Source of the DNA: Chloranthus sessilifolius | Taxonomy: Eukaryota; Streptophyta; Magnoliopsida; Chloranthales; Chloranthaceae | Assembly (NCBI GenBank): GCA_021018995.1 | Contig: CM037588.1 | Span: 150,679,725-150,743,724, forward strand | Direction: 5' to 3' | DNA: 64,000 nt | Part shown: positions 1-10,742 of the stretch, one piece after another | How positions within the stretch are numbered: the first letter of the stretch is position 1 | How the letters are laid out: each line of letters begins with the position of its first letter | Made by a program: the position numbers and the translations under genes | Notes under the pieces: generated by a model | What the model was told of the DNA's origin: nothing | What the model saw: the letters and a program-made list of their open reading frames with translations, nothing else | Databases searched by the model: none

Positions 1-341
1 AGTGTTTAGCCGCAAGTGCCGTCCCATCGGCAGTATCCTCAGTCAAATTAAAGACATGATGTGTCAATGGACTGTGCTGGATAAATATGGAGGACAAGGC
101 ATCGAAGACCTCCGTACGTGACTTGAGGTGGAATCTCCCCTAGCGCGGGGGCATGGGAGTGGGCCTGATTTTGGTGGGCTGCTTTTGTTTGTCTCCTTTT
201 CGGCCGGCTCCCTTTTTGTTCTTTTTTCCTATCTCCTGATGTAGTGTCTGCTTTTGGCGGTTTTCGCCGTTTTGTTATCTCTCAGCTCCTCGCTGGTGTT
301 TATGGAATGGATATCTTATTTACCGATCAAAAAAAAAAGAA
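1..341 (+). mobile_element. L1-type LINE, 3' end with poly(A)
   Basis: Bases 2-121 read as the last 40 codons of a LINE ORF2 protein (starting VFSRKCRPIGSILSQIKDMM), ending in a stop. A T/G-rich 3' untranslated region follows and ends in TTATTTACCGATC plus a run of A. Plant L1 elements commonly end this way, and the same ending (TTATTTACCAATTAAAA) recurs at about 56456-56477 after another recognisable LINE ORF2. The rest of the element lies left of the window. Family assignment rests on the 3' end and the general style of the C-terminus. Confidence 0.6.
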
Positions 342-852
342 TTTTTACTTACTCCTTATTTTGCTTCAAACTGTCTTCCGTCACTGTGGTCATGTTTGAA
401 ATGAATTTGGACATGAAAACCGCTAAGTGTGGGTATTTCAGTCATCTTGATGTGCCAAGTGAAAATGGCTAAAATACAACAAATTGCCTTATTTTGTCAT
501 GTTAATAAAGTTAGCATTTCACCACTATGGTCATTACTATCAATACCATCCTCACTCAATTGTAAAAAAGTGCAATATGAAATTTGTAAGTCTTTGGCTA
601 ATTGAATATATCCTTTTGTTGAACCAATCCAGTCCAACATGGGTTGACCTGGTCTAACCAAAATCGGTGCCCTTGTCAATTAGATGGCCAGCCTGAGTTT
701 TAGAATATTGATGTCAGTCGAAACTTTTTTTTTACAATATTGATGTCAATATTCCTAAATTGAGACCACATGTACTACATTAAAATTTCAACTCAAATCC
801 AAAGGATGCTTCATCTCTAAAAGAGTTGACATGTGTGGTAACATGGTTAATT

Positions 853-980
853 CACCACCTTTATAGACCAAGTGTTGTATTGATTAGACTTTAGAGACTG
901 ACCAATACAGGCACTAATTATCACCACCTTCATAGATCGAGTGTTGTATTGATTAGACTTTAGAGACTGACCAATACAGT
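853..980. repeat. Two-copy tandem repeat, 69-bp period
   Basis: CACCACCTTTATAGACC starts at 853 and a near copy starts at 922. Each is followed by the same AGTGTTGTATTGATTAGAC stretch. The copies differ at a few bases. The surrounding 342-1270 is AT-rich; I see no gene in it. Confidence 0.8.
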
Positions 981-1270
981 CTCTAATAATTAGTTTTAGA
1001 ACCTTGTTGCCCACGTGTGACAGACAAATCAAGATTTCCATGTCACGGGGGAATGCTCCAAGTAACACTTTTATGAACGTACAAAGATTTAACAAACCTT
1101 TCCACTTATTGAAATTTAATACCATAAAAAAGCCAATTTGGAGAAATTCATGCCATTTGAGTAAATAGCATTTACAAAGAACAGAAACATCATGATGAAA
1201 AATTGTGTAGACACGCATGAGTCAGAAATTTTCTCAAATGAACAAACTAATGTCTCTAGCAAGATCTTTT

Positions 1271-1355
1271 TTATACCATAGCTGCATGTGCTGTCATACC
1301 TTCATCGGAAGCAGGTAAATAATCATCAGGGTAAGGGCCGCCAACCTTATCTAGT
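1271..1355 (-). CDS. Possible terminal exon of an unrecognised host gene
   Basis: On the minus strand a good acceptor (TTCTGATCAG) is followed by an 84-base open reading ending in TAA. It begins LDKVGGPYPDDYLPASDEG and ends with HAAMV. The composition is more gene-like than its surroundings. I do not recognise the protein, and the other exons would have to lie to the right, where a hAT-like element begins at about 1497. This is probably a gene relic; it could also be chance. Confidence 0.25.
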
Positions 1356-1705
1356 CTGATCAGAAGATTTAAAACAAACAACACTACTTATCAACATGTA
1401 TTCTAAGCCTTGCACAATGCATCAGAAATGGAAACATAAAATTGGCAGGTTAATAGACCATGGCATAACTAATTTCCAAACTTCACGACACACACATAGG
1501 GCTGCAACCGAGCCGGGACGAGCCGGAGCTTGGGTCAGCCCTAGCTCGGCTCTACCTTATACGAGCTGAGCTGTTACTTGGCTCTAGGCCCTGAAAAGTC
1601 TGAGCTCTAGCTCGGCTCTATCGAGCTCGAGTCAGGCCAAGCCAAGCTTCGAGCAAAATAAGTTTTATCATTATTTTTTTTTTCTAATGTTGTTTTAAAT
1701 GTTAT

Positions 1706-3610
1706 TGTAAAGACCCAATTTATAGCAGGATAGTTTTGTTTCCATTTTGATTTTAATATATGTAGGAATTATATATTATATTAAGGAAAATTTAACTCTT
1801 ATGCATTGGGGGCTTATTAGATTTTTTGTTTTACCTGGGATCTAATGGGAATTTAAGAGATTATAGGGAGATTTTGGTAAATTAATAAATCAAGGGCACC
1901 TTAGGCAATTGTGGAAAATAGTAAGGATATTTAGGTAATTCAATAATACCATGGGTAAATTAGTTATTTGAAAAAAAAAATTGTTGCTTTTAGGATCAGA
2001 GGATTCAAGAGAGGGGGAGAAGTTTCTCGTGAGTTATGGGAAGGGCGAGATTTAGTTGGGTCTCATGTGGGGTTGTGTAGACAAGGAAAAAAAAAAGAAC
2101 GAGAGCAGAGAGAGAGGCCAAGAGAAAGAGAGAGCGTATGAAAGAGAAATCGAGAGAGAGATAGAAGAACAAGAACCCTAAATCTACCAAGTTTTCTAGA
2201 GGCAAGTATTTCATTCTATAATTTTTGAGTTAATCCCTTTCATAGCTATTTATTCTGAATTTATACCCAAACAAATGAAATTTTCTACGCCTTTATCCAG
2301 CCAATCCCTTTATACATACGGAGAACTTATGAATTTTATGTATTGAGATTTAGTTCTTTCAATACTATTTGTTAATTGGAGATTTTATTTTATTTTTGCA
2401 CTGAATAAGATATTTGGAGTTGTAGTTGAGTGATGCATAAATTTTGGGGGATTTCTGATCTGAAGCATTAAGGAATTTGGATTATACTGAAATTTAAATT
2501 GGTTTAGGAATTTGTCATGAAACTAATATATGCTGAAATCAGGATACCTGTGAAAAATTTTCTACAATATGAAAATTTTAAGTCCGGAGATGTATTTCGC
2601 ATGTATATTGTCTGGTATAAATTAGTATCCCTATTCTACAAGCCTGATATTTATTTTTTTTCCTTGGGTCGGGAAATATTTTGTAATATTCAAAATATGA
2701 ATTTCTGAATTTTTAGTTATTAAAGGGTGTTAAAATTTCAGACCCTATTGACACCTTTGAAATTTAAAATATTCTTAGATCTGATTTTTTTTTCTGATTT
2801 GAATTGAATACCAGATATATCTGTAAGGCATGTGAAAAAATGCCGAAATTCTGTTATCTGTGTATCTGACACCCTGGCCAGGTGGTGAACCAATAATATG
2901 ATTTGTTATTTGTCCCGCAACTAATAGACTAGTTTGGGAATAAGCACTTGATATTCATGCTGATAGTTATAGATTAACATCCACACTTTCAGGCCTGTTG
3001 AGGTACTTTAAGTAATAGGTATTTTATTAATCTGTCTGTTTATCCGTTTCAGTGAGGAGTTTTTATATAGGACTCTGATAAATTCTTTTTCCAAACAAGA
3101 TTGCCTATGCAATTAGCAAATCAGTAAAGTAACTTGATTATATAGATTTCAGCTTGCATGTTAGTGGATTAGTCATTACCTATTAGAATTAGATACTTGC
3201 GAAGCATGTGGATTAGCTCTTACAGTGGTTTTAACCACCCTGCAGATTAAGAAAGAGTTGTAGATGGAGTTCTTGGCTAGTGTTGACTGGTGAAGGCTAC
3301 GGTGACTGGTATAGGTATCTGTTATATATAGTTTGTTATTAGTGAGTGATTGCTTGTAGTAATGTCGGAATAATTTTATAAATATAGTTGTCTACGTCTG
3401 TTGTACAAGGGAGTTGTGTACAGAAGTATAGTGAGTTGTACTGACCAGTTCTATATAATGAAAGAAAAAGTTTATTATGTTCTTCTGAAAATGTGACTTT
3501 CTTCATGTCTGTATTATGTCCCTTGTTAGAGTAAATTCTTATTTCAGGTTTCTTCCAATCTGACTAGGTCGCGACTCGAGATCGAGGTGCGATGATTTTG
3601 GATCGTGACA
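1706..3610 (+). mobile_element. Solo LTR, Ty3/gypsy type
   Basis: A 1905-bp block starts TGTAAAGACCCAATTT and ends GGATCGTGACA (TG...CA). It is flanked by GTTAT (1701-1705) and GTCAT (3611-3615), a 5-bp target duplication with one mismatch. TGTAAAGACCC starts are typical of plant Ty3/gypsy LTRs. There is no internal domain, so it is a solo LTR. No protein should be read from it. Confidence 0.65.
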
Positions 3611-3853
3611 GTCATCTTCTTTTTTTAATAGATGAAAGTTTTAATAAAATTTAATAAATGAAAGTTGTAGTATCTTTTAATCCCTTAGTCCTTTTGAATT
3701 TAACGGATTGATTGGAAAAAAAAGGTCTTTAAATTCAATGTGTTAAATATTGATTAAAAGCATACATGTTGGTCGTAGGTGTTGATTGGTTGGTCAATTG
3801 TTGTGCTAGTGGTTGTGCATTGAAATGAGTGAGAAAGAGTTTTAATAGTTGCG

Positions 3854-3854
<1 letters not shown>

Positions 3855-3890
<36 letters not shown>
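3855..3890. repeat. (GA)n microsatellite
   Basis: About 18 uninterrupted GA units. Any open frame here is an artefact of the repeat. Confidence 0.95.
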
Positions 3891-3893
<3 letters not shown>

Positions 3894-3967
3894 TTCAATA
3901 GACGATTATAAGGATTATATATTTATTACATATTTATCCATTATAAAGTAACGGCTAGATGAATCTT

Positions 3968-4439
3968 TTTTTTTCGATAAGCCAGTTTGAGGTTGATGGG
4001 GCCTCACCCTATATTAAAAAAAAAAAATAGAGATTACAACTAGTTAGAAATCATAGTCATCTCTCAAGAGAGAGGTAAAAGAAGGAGGAAGGACATCTAC
4101 GCTCTTCCATCTAACAACATTGATAGCATCTATGCCTAAAACAGAAATAAAATCAGCACACTTGTTACATTCTGTACTAATATAAGAAAAAGAGATTTGA
4201 TGAAAGCCTTTAGATAATCCTCTGATATCTCTAATCAAACCTAAATGTTGTCAATGGGTCAGAAATTCACTCTTGATCCTAGTAGCAGGAACCTTCTACT
4301 TAGCACGCCGCCCCCACTTCGGAATCTCGCTCCCGCTTCCAACCATAAAACTATTCAATTTTAAGCTTTTAATGACCCTCCCGCTTCCAACCTACGACAC
4401 GCTTCCTGTCGCTTCGTGCAACTAAGCTCTTGATAGCAT
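3968..4439 (-). mobile_element. 5'-truncated L1-type LINE with RNase H end
   Basis: The 14-bp sequence GCTAGATGAATCTT occurs at 3954-3967 and again at 4440-4453, bracketing the element as a target-site duplication. The element is on the minus strand: the plus strand opens with poly(T) and the complement of a GGCTTATCGAAAA ending, typical of plant LINE tails. The minus strand at 4238-4044 encodes 64 residues resembling the C-terminal half of the plant LINE RNase H-like domain (ISFSYISTECNKCADFISV, then PPSFTSLLRDD). Only the last ~470 bp inserted, the usual result of incomplete reverse transcription. Confidence 0.8.
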
Positions 4440-4711
4440 GCTAGATGAATCTTATTATAATGTGAAAAATGTAAAAAAAAAAATCAAAATTATATATAAT
4501 ATATTATTATATATGAAAGTATTATATACCGTTAACCAAGCTGATCCAGGCCGATCCGAGCCGAGCTTTACAAGCTTAGCTCTAGCTCGGCTCTACTTCA
4601 ATTGAGCTTTATATAAAAAGCTTGGCTCTGGCTCTCGAGCCGAGCTTAAGAGAGCAATATCTCTCATTTTCGGGCGAGCCGAGCCAAGTTGTCGAGCTGG
4701 CCTGGCTCTAA

Positions 4712-5586
4712 ATATATAAATAATAAAAGAAAGAAAACAAACATGACTTCTCATTTTTTTGTATGCCAGGGTTTAAAATCTTGGAAAATACCGGCCTGTA
4801 TATACCAGCGTCGGACATTTCTGAAGTGGTATATAACCGTTTGAACAGTAGCGGAGACAGGATTTTCTTCAAAAGGCTTTTATATCTTTTCTTGATCATT
4901 GGTGGCATTTTACTAAAAGGCCCTAGTGATTAAACTATGCATGGGATTAATTGCAGGAAATTCTAATAAAAAGTAATAAATATAAGTTAAATTTTATGTA
5001 TCATACTAATACATACACTGTAACGACCCTAAAAATATCAAAGCTATTTACTTTTGATGACATGGTGTTGAAACCCTCTAGCTTGACGAGTCTATATATA
5101 AAGAGGCCAATTAATAATGACAACCAGTTTTCTAATGTTTGACTTTGACTGGTCAACCCTTTGACCGGGTGAGAAGCCAAATCGGGCCCATTTTGATAAT
5201 AATATACGTAAGTGCATATGTATATGTGTAGTAACATAATGCATTCATTTAATACATAGAATATGGTTTTGAACATTATAATCAAGTGGCATGTGCAATT
5301 GGATGCAACTATGTGCACCCGAGACTAACTCAAGCCTGAATCCTAACGGCAGACCCAGACATAGGGACCCTACCTTGTTCCATTTGTACAAAAAATAAAT
5401 CATAATTGTAAATAATTTTTATATACATACTAAGAGACGGTGTCCCATTAGTATTGTAAGCATTTGGTGTGTGGTGCTAGATGTATACACAACATATTGG
5501 GTGTTGTTGAGGCACAAGAGAGTAAGACCCTCTTAAAAAAATGGGTGAGTTTCAATAAAGAAATTCAGAAAATCCAAACTGGGTAC
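4712..5586. other. AT-rich stretch without recognised gene
   Basis: There is no convincing coding potential. At about 5014 the text TGTAACGACCCTAAAAAT resembles the start of a Ty3/gypsy LTR, but I could not find the matching end or a target duplication, so no element is called. Confidence 0.5.
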
Positions 5587-5699
5587 CTAATTTGGAGAGT
5601 TGCCCTTAGCAATTCCATTACCAGGTGATTTAAGGAATCCCAAATTTATGAGATTCTTTGACCTAATGGGAATGTGCTATGTGGCACTCTCCAAATTAG
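5587..5699. mobile_element. 113-bp foldback MITE-like element
   Basis: CTAATTTGGAGAG at 5587-5599 is the exact inverse of CTCTCCAAATTAG at 5687-5699, and the pairing continues inwards with a one-base slip (TTGCC / GGCA). Size and structure fit a MITE. No target duplication outside the repeats is evident, so the superfamily is unknown. Confidence 0.6.
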
Positions 5700-6165
5700 C
5701 AGATATGGGACTCTTTAGAGCCCCATCTCCATACAGCTCTCTCTCTCTCAAATCTAACACAATAAAGTCTCATCTTATGCATTCAACAAGGTAACCCAAT
5801 CAAGTACACATTTGACATTCTTGAATTAAATAAAGAAAATTTGTAAGACCACTACTAGGCCCAGCAAGCAGGCTACCTAAAATCACTCCTTCGTATGTAC
5901 GCTTCAGTCACAAAGGCCCTTCGATTTGGCAATTTTCAATGATTTTTAGCCTTCCCAAAATCGCAAAAGAGCCCCAAGATATCTCTCGCTCCTCTCGATT
6001 AAACTCTCGGGAAACCTTAAAGACCAAGAATCTCTGCTATTCGTGTCCACTCCTTTCTTGAGTTCAAATAAAGAAAATCGCCAGCGGATCATCTCCATTC
6101 AAATCTTTTCCATACGATCCATCTCTTAATCAGCCATCAATCTCTAACCTTGGATCCGAGCAACA
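5700..6165 (+). other. Probable 5' leader/promoter region of the split host gene
   Basis: C- and T-rich, AT-poor text with no start codon in frame leads to ATGATG at 6166. It reads like a plant 5' untranslated region (runs of CTCTC, CAAATC). I see no certain TATA box, and the transcription start is not defined. Confidence 0.3.
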
Positions 6166-6219
6166 ATGATGGCGATCTCATTATCGATGCAGCAGTGCGA
6201 CAGTCACTTTCGAACATTG
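6166..6219 (+). pseudogene. First 18 codons of a host exon, split by a nested insertion
   Basis: ATG at 6166 opens an 18-codon reading, MMAISLSMQQCDSHFRTL, which stops exactly at the 5-bp repeat CATTG (6215-6219) bordering the inverted-repeat element. The other half resumes at 21458, after the second CATTG (21453-21457). With one copy of the repeat counted, the frame stays open for another 49 codons. The start is rich in small and hydroxylated residues and could be an organelle-targeting peptide. I do not recognise the protein, and no further exon is seen downstream. Confidence 0.4.
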
Positions 6220-6385
6220 TTGTCAAAAGCAATCACATATGCGATCCTAAACATGTTTTTCGTATATGTCATGATGGCATATGCGATGCAGGATGTTATG
6301 CGATCGCATAACATCCTGCGACGGTCATAAATATGACTGTTGGAGTTTTTTCTTTTTTTTTTACATTTTAGGCCTCCCTTAAGCT

Positions 6386-6433
6386 TATAAATAGGGGGTT
6401 CCTCTTCTTAATCCATACCACATCCAATCAAGG
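6386..6433 (+). promoter_or_regulatory. TATA box and leader with splice-donor-like site
   Basis: TATAAATA at 6386-6393 lies about 40 bases before an AAG/GTATGA donor-like site at 6431-6438, then a T/C-rich stretch. It looks like a promoter plus first leader intron of a transposon gene. No transposase coding sequence follows, because LTR elements interrupt the region and little of the element's own DNA remains. Confidence 0.35.
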
Positions 6434-6607
6434 TATGATTTTTGTCTCTTGGGCTCTTTTTTGAGTTTTTAGTGCTCTCTCTCTCTATTTCTCTCTCTCT
6501 TTCTTAAATCTTTGTTCATAATTTTTTTTCTCTATTTTGTAGTTAATTAAGCAAAGACTCCAAAGAGTTGTTCATAATCTACTTACATCATATACTTTAT
6601 ATCAGGA

Positions 6608-8239
6608 TGACAACCCGGATTTCGCACCCGAAACTCCGCTTTCATGACCTTCAATATCACACAAAACACTTGGTACATCCACACACAAAACAAGACAAAG
6701 CATAAAGCCAATAAAGCAGATAGAGACATCATACTAAAGAAATCTCCACATCTATATAAATGACCAACTAACAGATAACTCAAAAGACGGTTCTAATCCC
6801 ATGTCAAACGCATGAGCAAAAAAACCGAACAGAATCATCAGTGACAATCAAAAGTCACCCAATGATGGTTCGCCAAAATGAATACAATATCTCATAATTA
6901 CATCATTCTTAAGTTAATATGGCCGGACGTACCAAGCCTTACAAAACGAATCTCAAAATAGCGCAGCCAAGTCCACTAAAAGAAATCCTCCGGAGGTGGC
7001 TCTATCTCCTCTCCAGCCGCACCGGAGCACAAGTTGTACCGATATCCCGTCATACCGGTCACAGATATTCCGTAGTGTCAGTCGGGTATTCACACGAAAA
7101 CCTTAAATCAAAGTGCTAAATCTACATATAGTTATTCACCGTGAGTTTGTGATAATTATAATAGGTTTTGACTTCAAAGTTCTCATACACATTCGTATCC
7201 TGATGATGTCACATGTACACATATTTCTGATTTCAAAGTTCTTACACATGTTCACATACTGATGATATCACATGCACACATATTTCTGATCTCTTGCCGA
7301 AAACACACACATACACATCATACTTCACACACACGCACATTTTCTCTTAGTGATCACTCATATCACACTTGCATATTTCAAATAAGATGAATCCATGCTA
7401 TGGCAAAAACATATCGTAAAACACACCTTCACATCATATCACTACACACATGCTTGCTGAAATCAAATACACATGCTAAGAAGTTTTCCCTACCTCACAC
7501 GAAGTCGCACTATGATCATCTTAGCTCATGGATGCTTTTCTAATCCATTGTTCAAGCTCACACCTACTTTACACGAATTTATAAACAAAACGTCAAAGAT
7601 GACGCAAAACAGGAAGGTACAAAGCTTCCCAAAAGTCCCCAAGTTAAAAACAAGACAAAGCTCTGAATTGTCAAAATCGACCAGTCAGTTCCCAGATCGA
7701 CCGGTCGGTTTTCAAAATCGACCGGTCGATCTCCATTCAACCGGTCGGTTTCTCAAAAACCCACATTATACGCTCACTGTTTTTTCCAAATTGACCGGTC
7801 AATGCTACTTTCAACCGGTCGGTTTTCCAAAGTCGACCGATCGATCTCCATTCGATCGGTCGGTTTTCCAAATCAACCGATCGAATAAAATTCGACCGAT
7901 CGGAATCGTGCTTATTCTTCAGATCTCATAATTTGCCAAAAATCAACCGGTCGGTTTGGAGTTTGACCAGTCCGTTTTCCACATATTTCACCCAATTCGG
8001 GTTTGCACTTCTCAAACCCATTTTCCTTTGCTTTTTCTCTTCTTCTTTCAATTTAAGTTCCCATAATTATAACTAAGTTGTCAACTTAGTCCTTACAAAA
8101 CTTACACAAATCTTACCTTCTTAAATCGATTGATTCCTCGATCCGAGCTTCACGACTTGGCTTCATAGCTTGAAGTCCTCACAGATTCCACACAATTTAA
8201 AGCCCCTAAATCACACACCTTCCAATCCTTCACGCACAC
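6608..8239 (-). mobile_element. Solo LTR, minus strand, part 1 (3' portion)
   Basis: In reverse complement this is the later part of a Ty3/gypsy LTR whose beginning is at 21260-20947. The end (GAAATCCGGGTTGTCA) and the inner motif ATATCTGTGACCGGTA match the LTRs of the Tekay-like element and the solo LTR at 44420, so the three families are related but distinct. The two parts together are about 1.95 kb. The chromovirus at 8240-20946 inserted into it, with CACAC on both sides. Target duplications of this LTR itself were not found. Confidence 0.65.
7678..7975. repeat. Palindrome array, TCGACCGGTCGA type
   Basis: About 12 copies of GACCGGTCGG or close variants (GACCGATCGA, AACCGGTCGG) occur in 300 bp, spaced 15-35 bp, often followed by TTTTC. 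The core TCG-ACCGGT-CGA is a 12-bp perfect palindrome. The array is inside the minus-strand solo LTR, in its 5' (U3-like) half. Confidence 0.85.
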
Positions 8240-10629
8240 TGTAATATCCCGAAAATTTGAGCGTTAAACAGTGACCTCGGGATCCGTGTCCGATTGGTCG
8301 TAGGTTTGACCAAGTGATGGTCAAACAGTGGACTCATTAAGTGATGAACTAATGTGATGTAAATTTGACCTAAGTGTAGTGTATAGTGTGAGTTTAAGGC
8401 CACATACACCTATCTTTGGTATATGTGCTTAACACCGAAACTTAAGAGAGGATATAAGGGTTTTAATAACCTAGGTTTCATGATTTTGGTTGGTAAAGAG
8501 AGTTAAGAAGAGAGATAGAGAGAGAGAGAGCCAAGGTGAGTTAATGAAAAGGAATTAATGTGGTTGGATTGAAGGGTTGATTAGAGCATTGAATGCCGGA
8601 TTCAACGCATGAGGAGTCGTTAAAGCAAAAAGCTGGAACCCTAGCCACTTAACCAACCAATCCATCTTTGTAGGGATTAATTTGAGGTGAGTCCTTATTA
8701 GATTTAAATGCATATGTCTTGATGGTTAAAATTAGTCAAATGTAGTTAAAAAGATAGATTAGAGGCATAGAAAAGGGAAGGAATTGATAAGGAAAAGATT
8801 TGGAAAAACAACCCGAAAAGGGGCTGAGTCTGGCCAAATAGATTAATCGATTTTGAGAATCGATTAATCGATTTTGGTCTAGAAGTTGAAAAAGCAAAGA
8901 TGTCTGATTTCGATTAATCGATCTGAAAATCGATTAATCGATTTTGAAAGTCGATTAATAGATTTGGAAATCGACTGAGTACCTCCAGTGATTGGAGAGA
9001 TAAGGCTTAGGGAAATCGACTAATCGAATTGAAAAATCGATTAATCGATTTTGGATTTCGATTAATCGATTTGGGATCGACTAATCGATTTTGGATTTCG
9101 ATTAATCGATTTTGGCAGTTTCACTTGACTTCTTAATTGGACCTTGAGGTTCATGGAGGGTCTAGGACCTTCTCTATTGCATCTTTAGTGATATGTTGCA
9201 TGTGTTATGATGTACCATAGGTGGTAGTGTGAAAGCAAGCATAAGAAGCCGTGTGGGACCTTGATGCTTGGATCTTCAGAAACCTGAGGTAAGGAACACC
9301 TTGAACATGTACTTTAAATTGCAAGAGCATGTATGTAGTGATATAGAAATCAAATTGAAAATGTTTTAACTGTGTAAATCTCTGTGAAAAGGGTGCGTGT
9401 GTGAACCAAGAAAGTGAATGAGAATGAGACATCCCGAGGGGGTGAGAAAGTGATAAAGGCATCTGTGTGATGCGAGTAACTGAGACCAAGTAAGCTAACG
9501 AAAATGAGACATCCCCAGGGGATGAGAAAGTGATAAGGCATCAGTGTGGTGGGAGCAATTTAGACATCCCAGGGATGTAAGTAAGATTGAATAACTACTG
9601 ATAAGGCCTAACTGATATACAGTAGCACTTTTACACGGTGAATAATTATATGTAAAGCACATGATATTTTTGTTATTTAAGGTTTGAATAGAATACCCCA
9701 CCGACGTTGCGGGATACCCACGACTGACTCGGCAGGATATCCGTGACCGGCACAATGCAATCCGCATAATCGATACGGAGGTTTATCCAGACACGTAGTA
9801 AGCATCAGTGGATGTTGAGATGAGATTTAACCCCGCTGCCTATGAGAAAGGGGTTTGGGTAGTATTCCCAGGAAATACATATAACAACTATCTATTTAGA
9901 CAACGATGGAGGGTATTCCATCGGGGCTCGATGCTATATTGCTCGGGGACTACTTAAGTTGAAGATTTAAGTTTTGCTTTAGACCTAATCAGTGTAATTC
10001 ATGAACAGTTAAGAATAAATGAAACATGCAAACTACTAGTAAACTTAAATGCATAATTGTCATCTTTTAAACTGTTTTTTCAGTAAATGCATAGATACAT
10101 CATGCTTAGAATATCATGGAATATATGTGAGATTTTAACTTATATGTTCATTGTGTCGTTTCCCTATTGAGCTAGGATGTAGCTCACCCTTTAGACTATA
10201 GGTCGCAAGTCCAATGCTAGCAGCGGCTGAGGCTTCGGGAGACGTGGATCCGGGTGATTCGGATTACGTGCCTGGGGACGTGTTGGAGCCCCCTCCTGAG
10301 GGCTTCTTCTAGGAGACTCCGCTGAGTACTTTGATAAAGAGAGATTTTGAGAGTACATTTGTACGGCTTGGTATGTCAAGCCTTTTTGAAACCTGTATTT
10401 AAATTGATATATTCTTTTGGTGAACCATCTGGGGTGATCTGTTGATTCACCAATGGTTCGGATCGGTTCTCTGTTCATGCATTGGCATGAAAGCAGTACT
10501 GTATTTTGAGTTTACACTTAGAATAGTATTTTACTTCTGCATCGTATAATTATTGATCCACTTTGTCTCGATATTGCTTGTTATACCAATGTTCCGTACA
10601 TAGCCATGGGGCACGGTCTAGAGGATCGT
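8240..10629 (+). repeat. 5' LTR of the chromovirus
   Basis: It begins TGTAATATCCCGAAAATTTG. It matches 18481 onward over about 2.4 kb, to about 10629, where the two copies part company. A degenerate tRNA-primer site lies a little further on. Confidence 0.85.
8838..9114. repeat. Palindrome array, TCGATTAATCGA type, in the 5' LTR
   Basis: About 11 copies of the 12-bp palindrome TCGATTAATCGA or one-base variants (TCGACTAATCGA), separated by short T/G-rich linkers. The same array is in the 3' LTR, in the internal 3' region and in the related solo LTR at 44420. Confidence 0.9.
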
Positions 10630-10684
10630 CTTTGACGCTGACTGAGTTTATCATTTTCTTTTAGAAATTCTGACAATCATTATT

Positions 10685-10702
10685 TTTGTCAGAGCATAGG
10701 GA
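10685..10702 (+). other. Probable primer-binding site
   Basis: TTTGTCAGAGCATAGGG resembles TGGTATCAGAGCATAGG, the usual initiator-tRNA(Met) primer site and following bases of plant LTR elements. It lies about 50 bp before the gag start. Confidence 0.5.
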
Positions 10703-10742
10703 CTTCTGCTAAAGAAAACTTTGTTTTCATATACAGACCATT

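Larger units (their letters stand above)
1497..4711. mobile_element. hAT-like DNA transposon remnant, interrupted by other elements
   Basis: Both ends (about 1500-1660 and 4540-4710) are dense in GAGCCGAGC / GAGCTCGGCTC motifs in opposite orientations, the subterminal repeat style of plant hAT elements. The left edge begins TAGGGCTGCAACCGAGCC. The right edge is less clear and no clean 8-bp target duplication is visible. The few hundred bases of its own interior are AT-rich and non-coding. A solo LTR and a LINE fragment were inserted later. Confidence 0.5.

Noticed and set aside
5014-5580. Another Ty3/gypsy solo LTR starting TGTAACGACCC
   Set aside because: No matching 3' end or target duplication could be found.
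8838-9114. CRISPR-like array
   Set aside because: The repeats are short palindromes with irregular spacing inside a plant LTR. Spacers are not unique and there are no cas genes.
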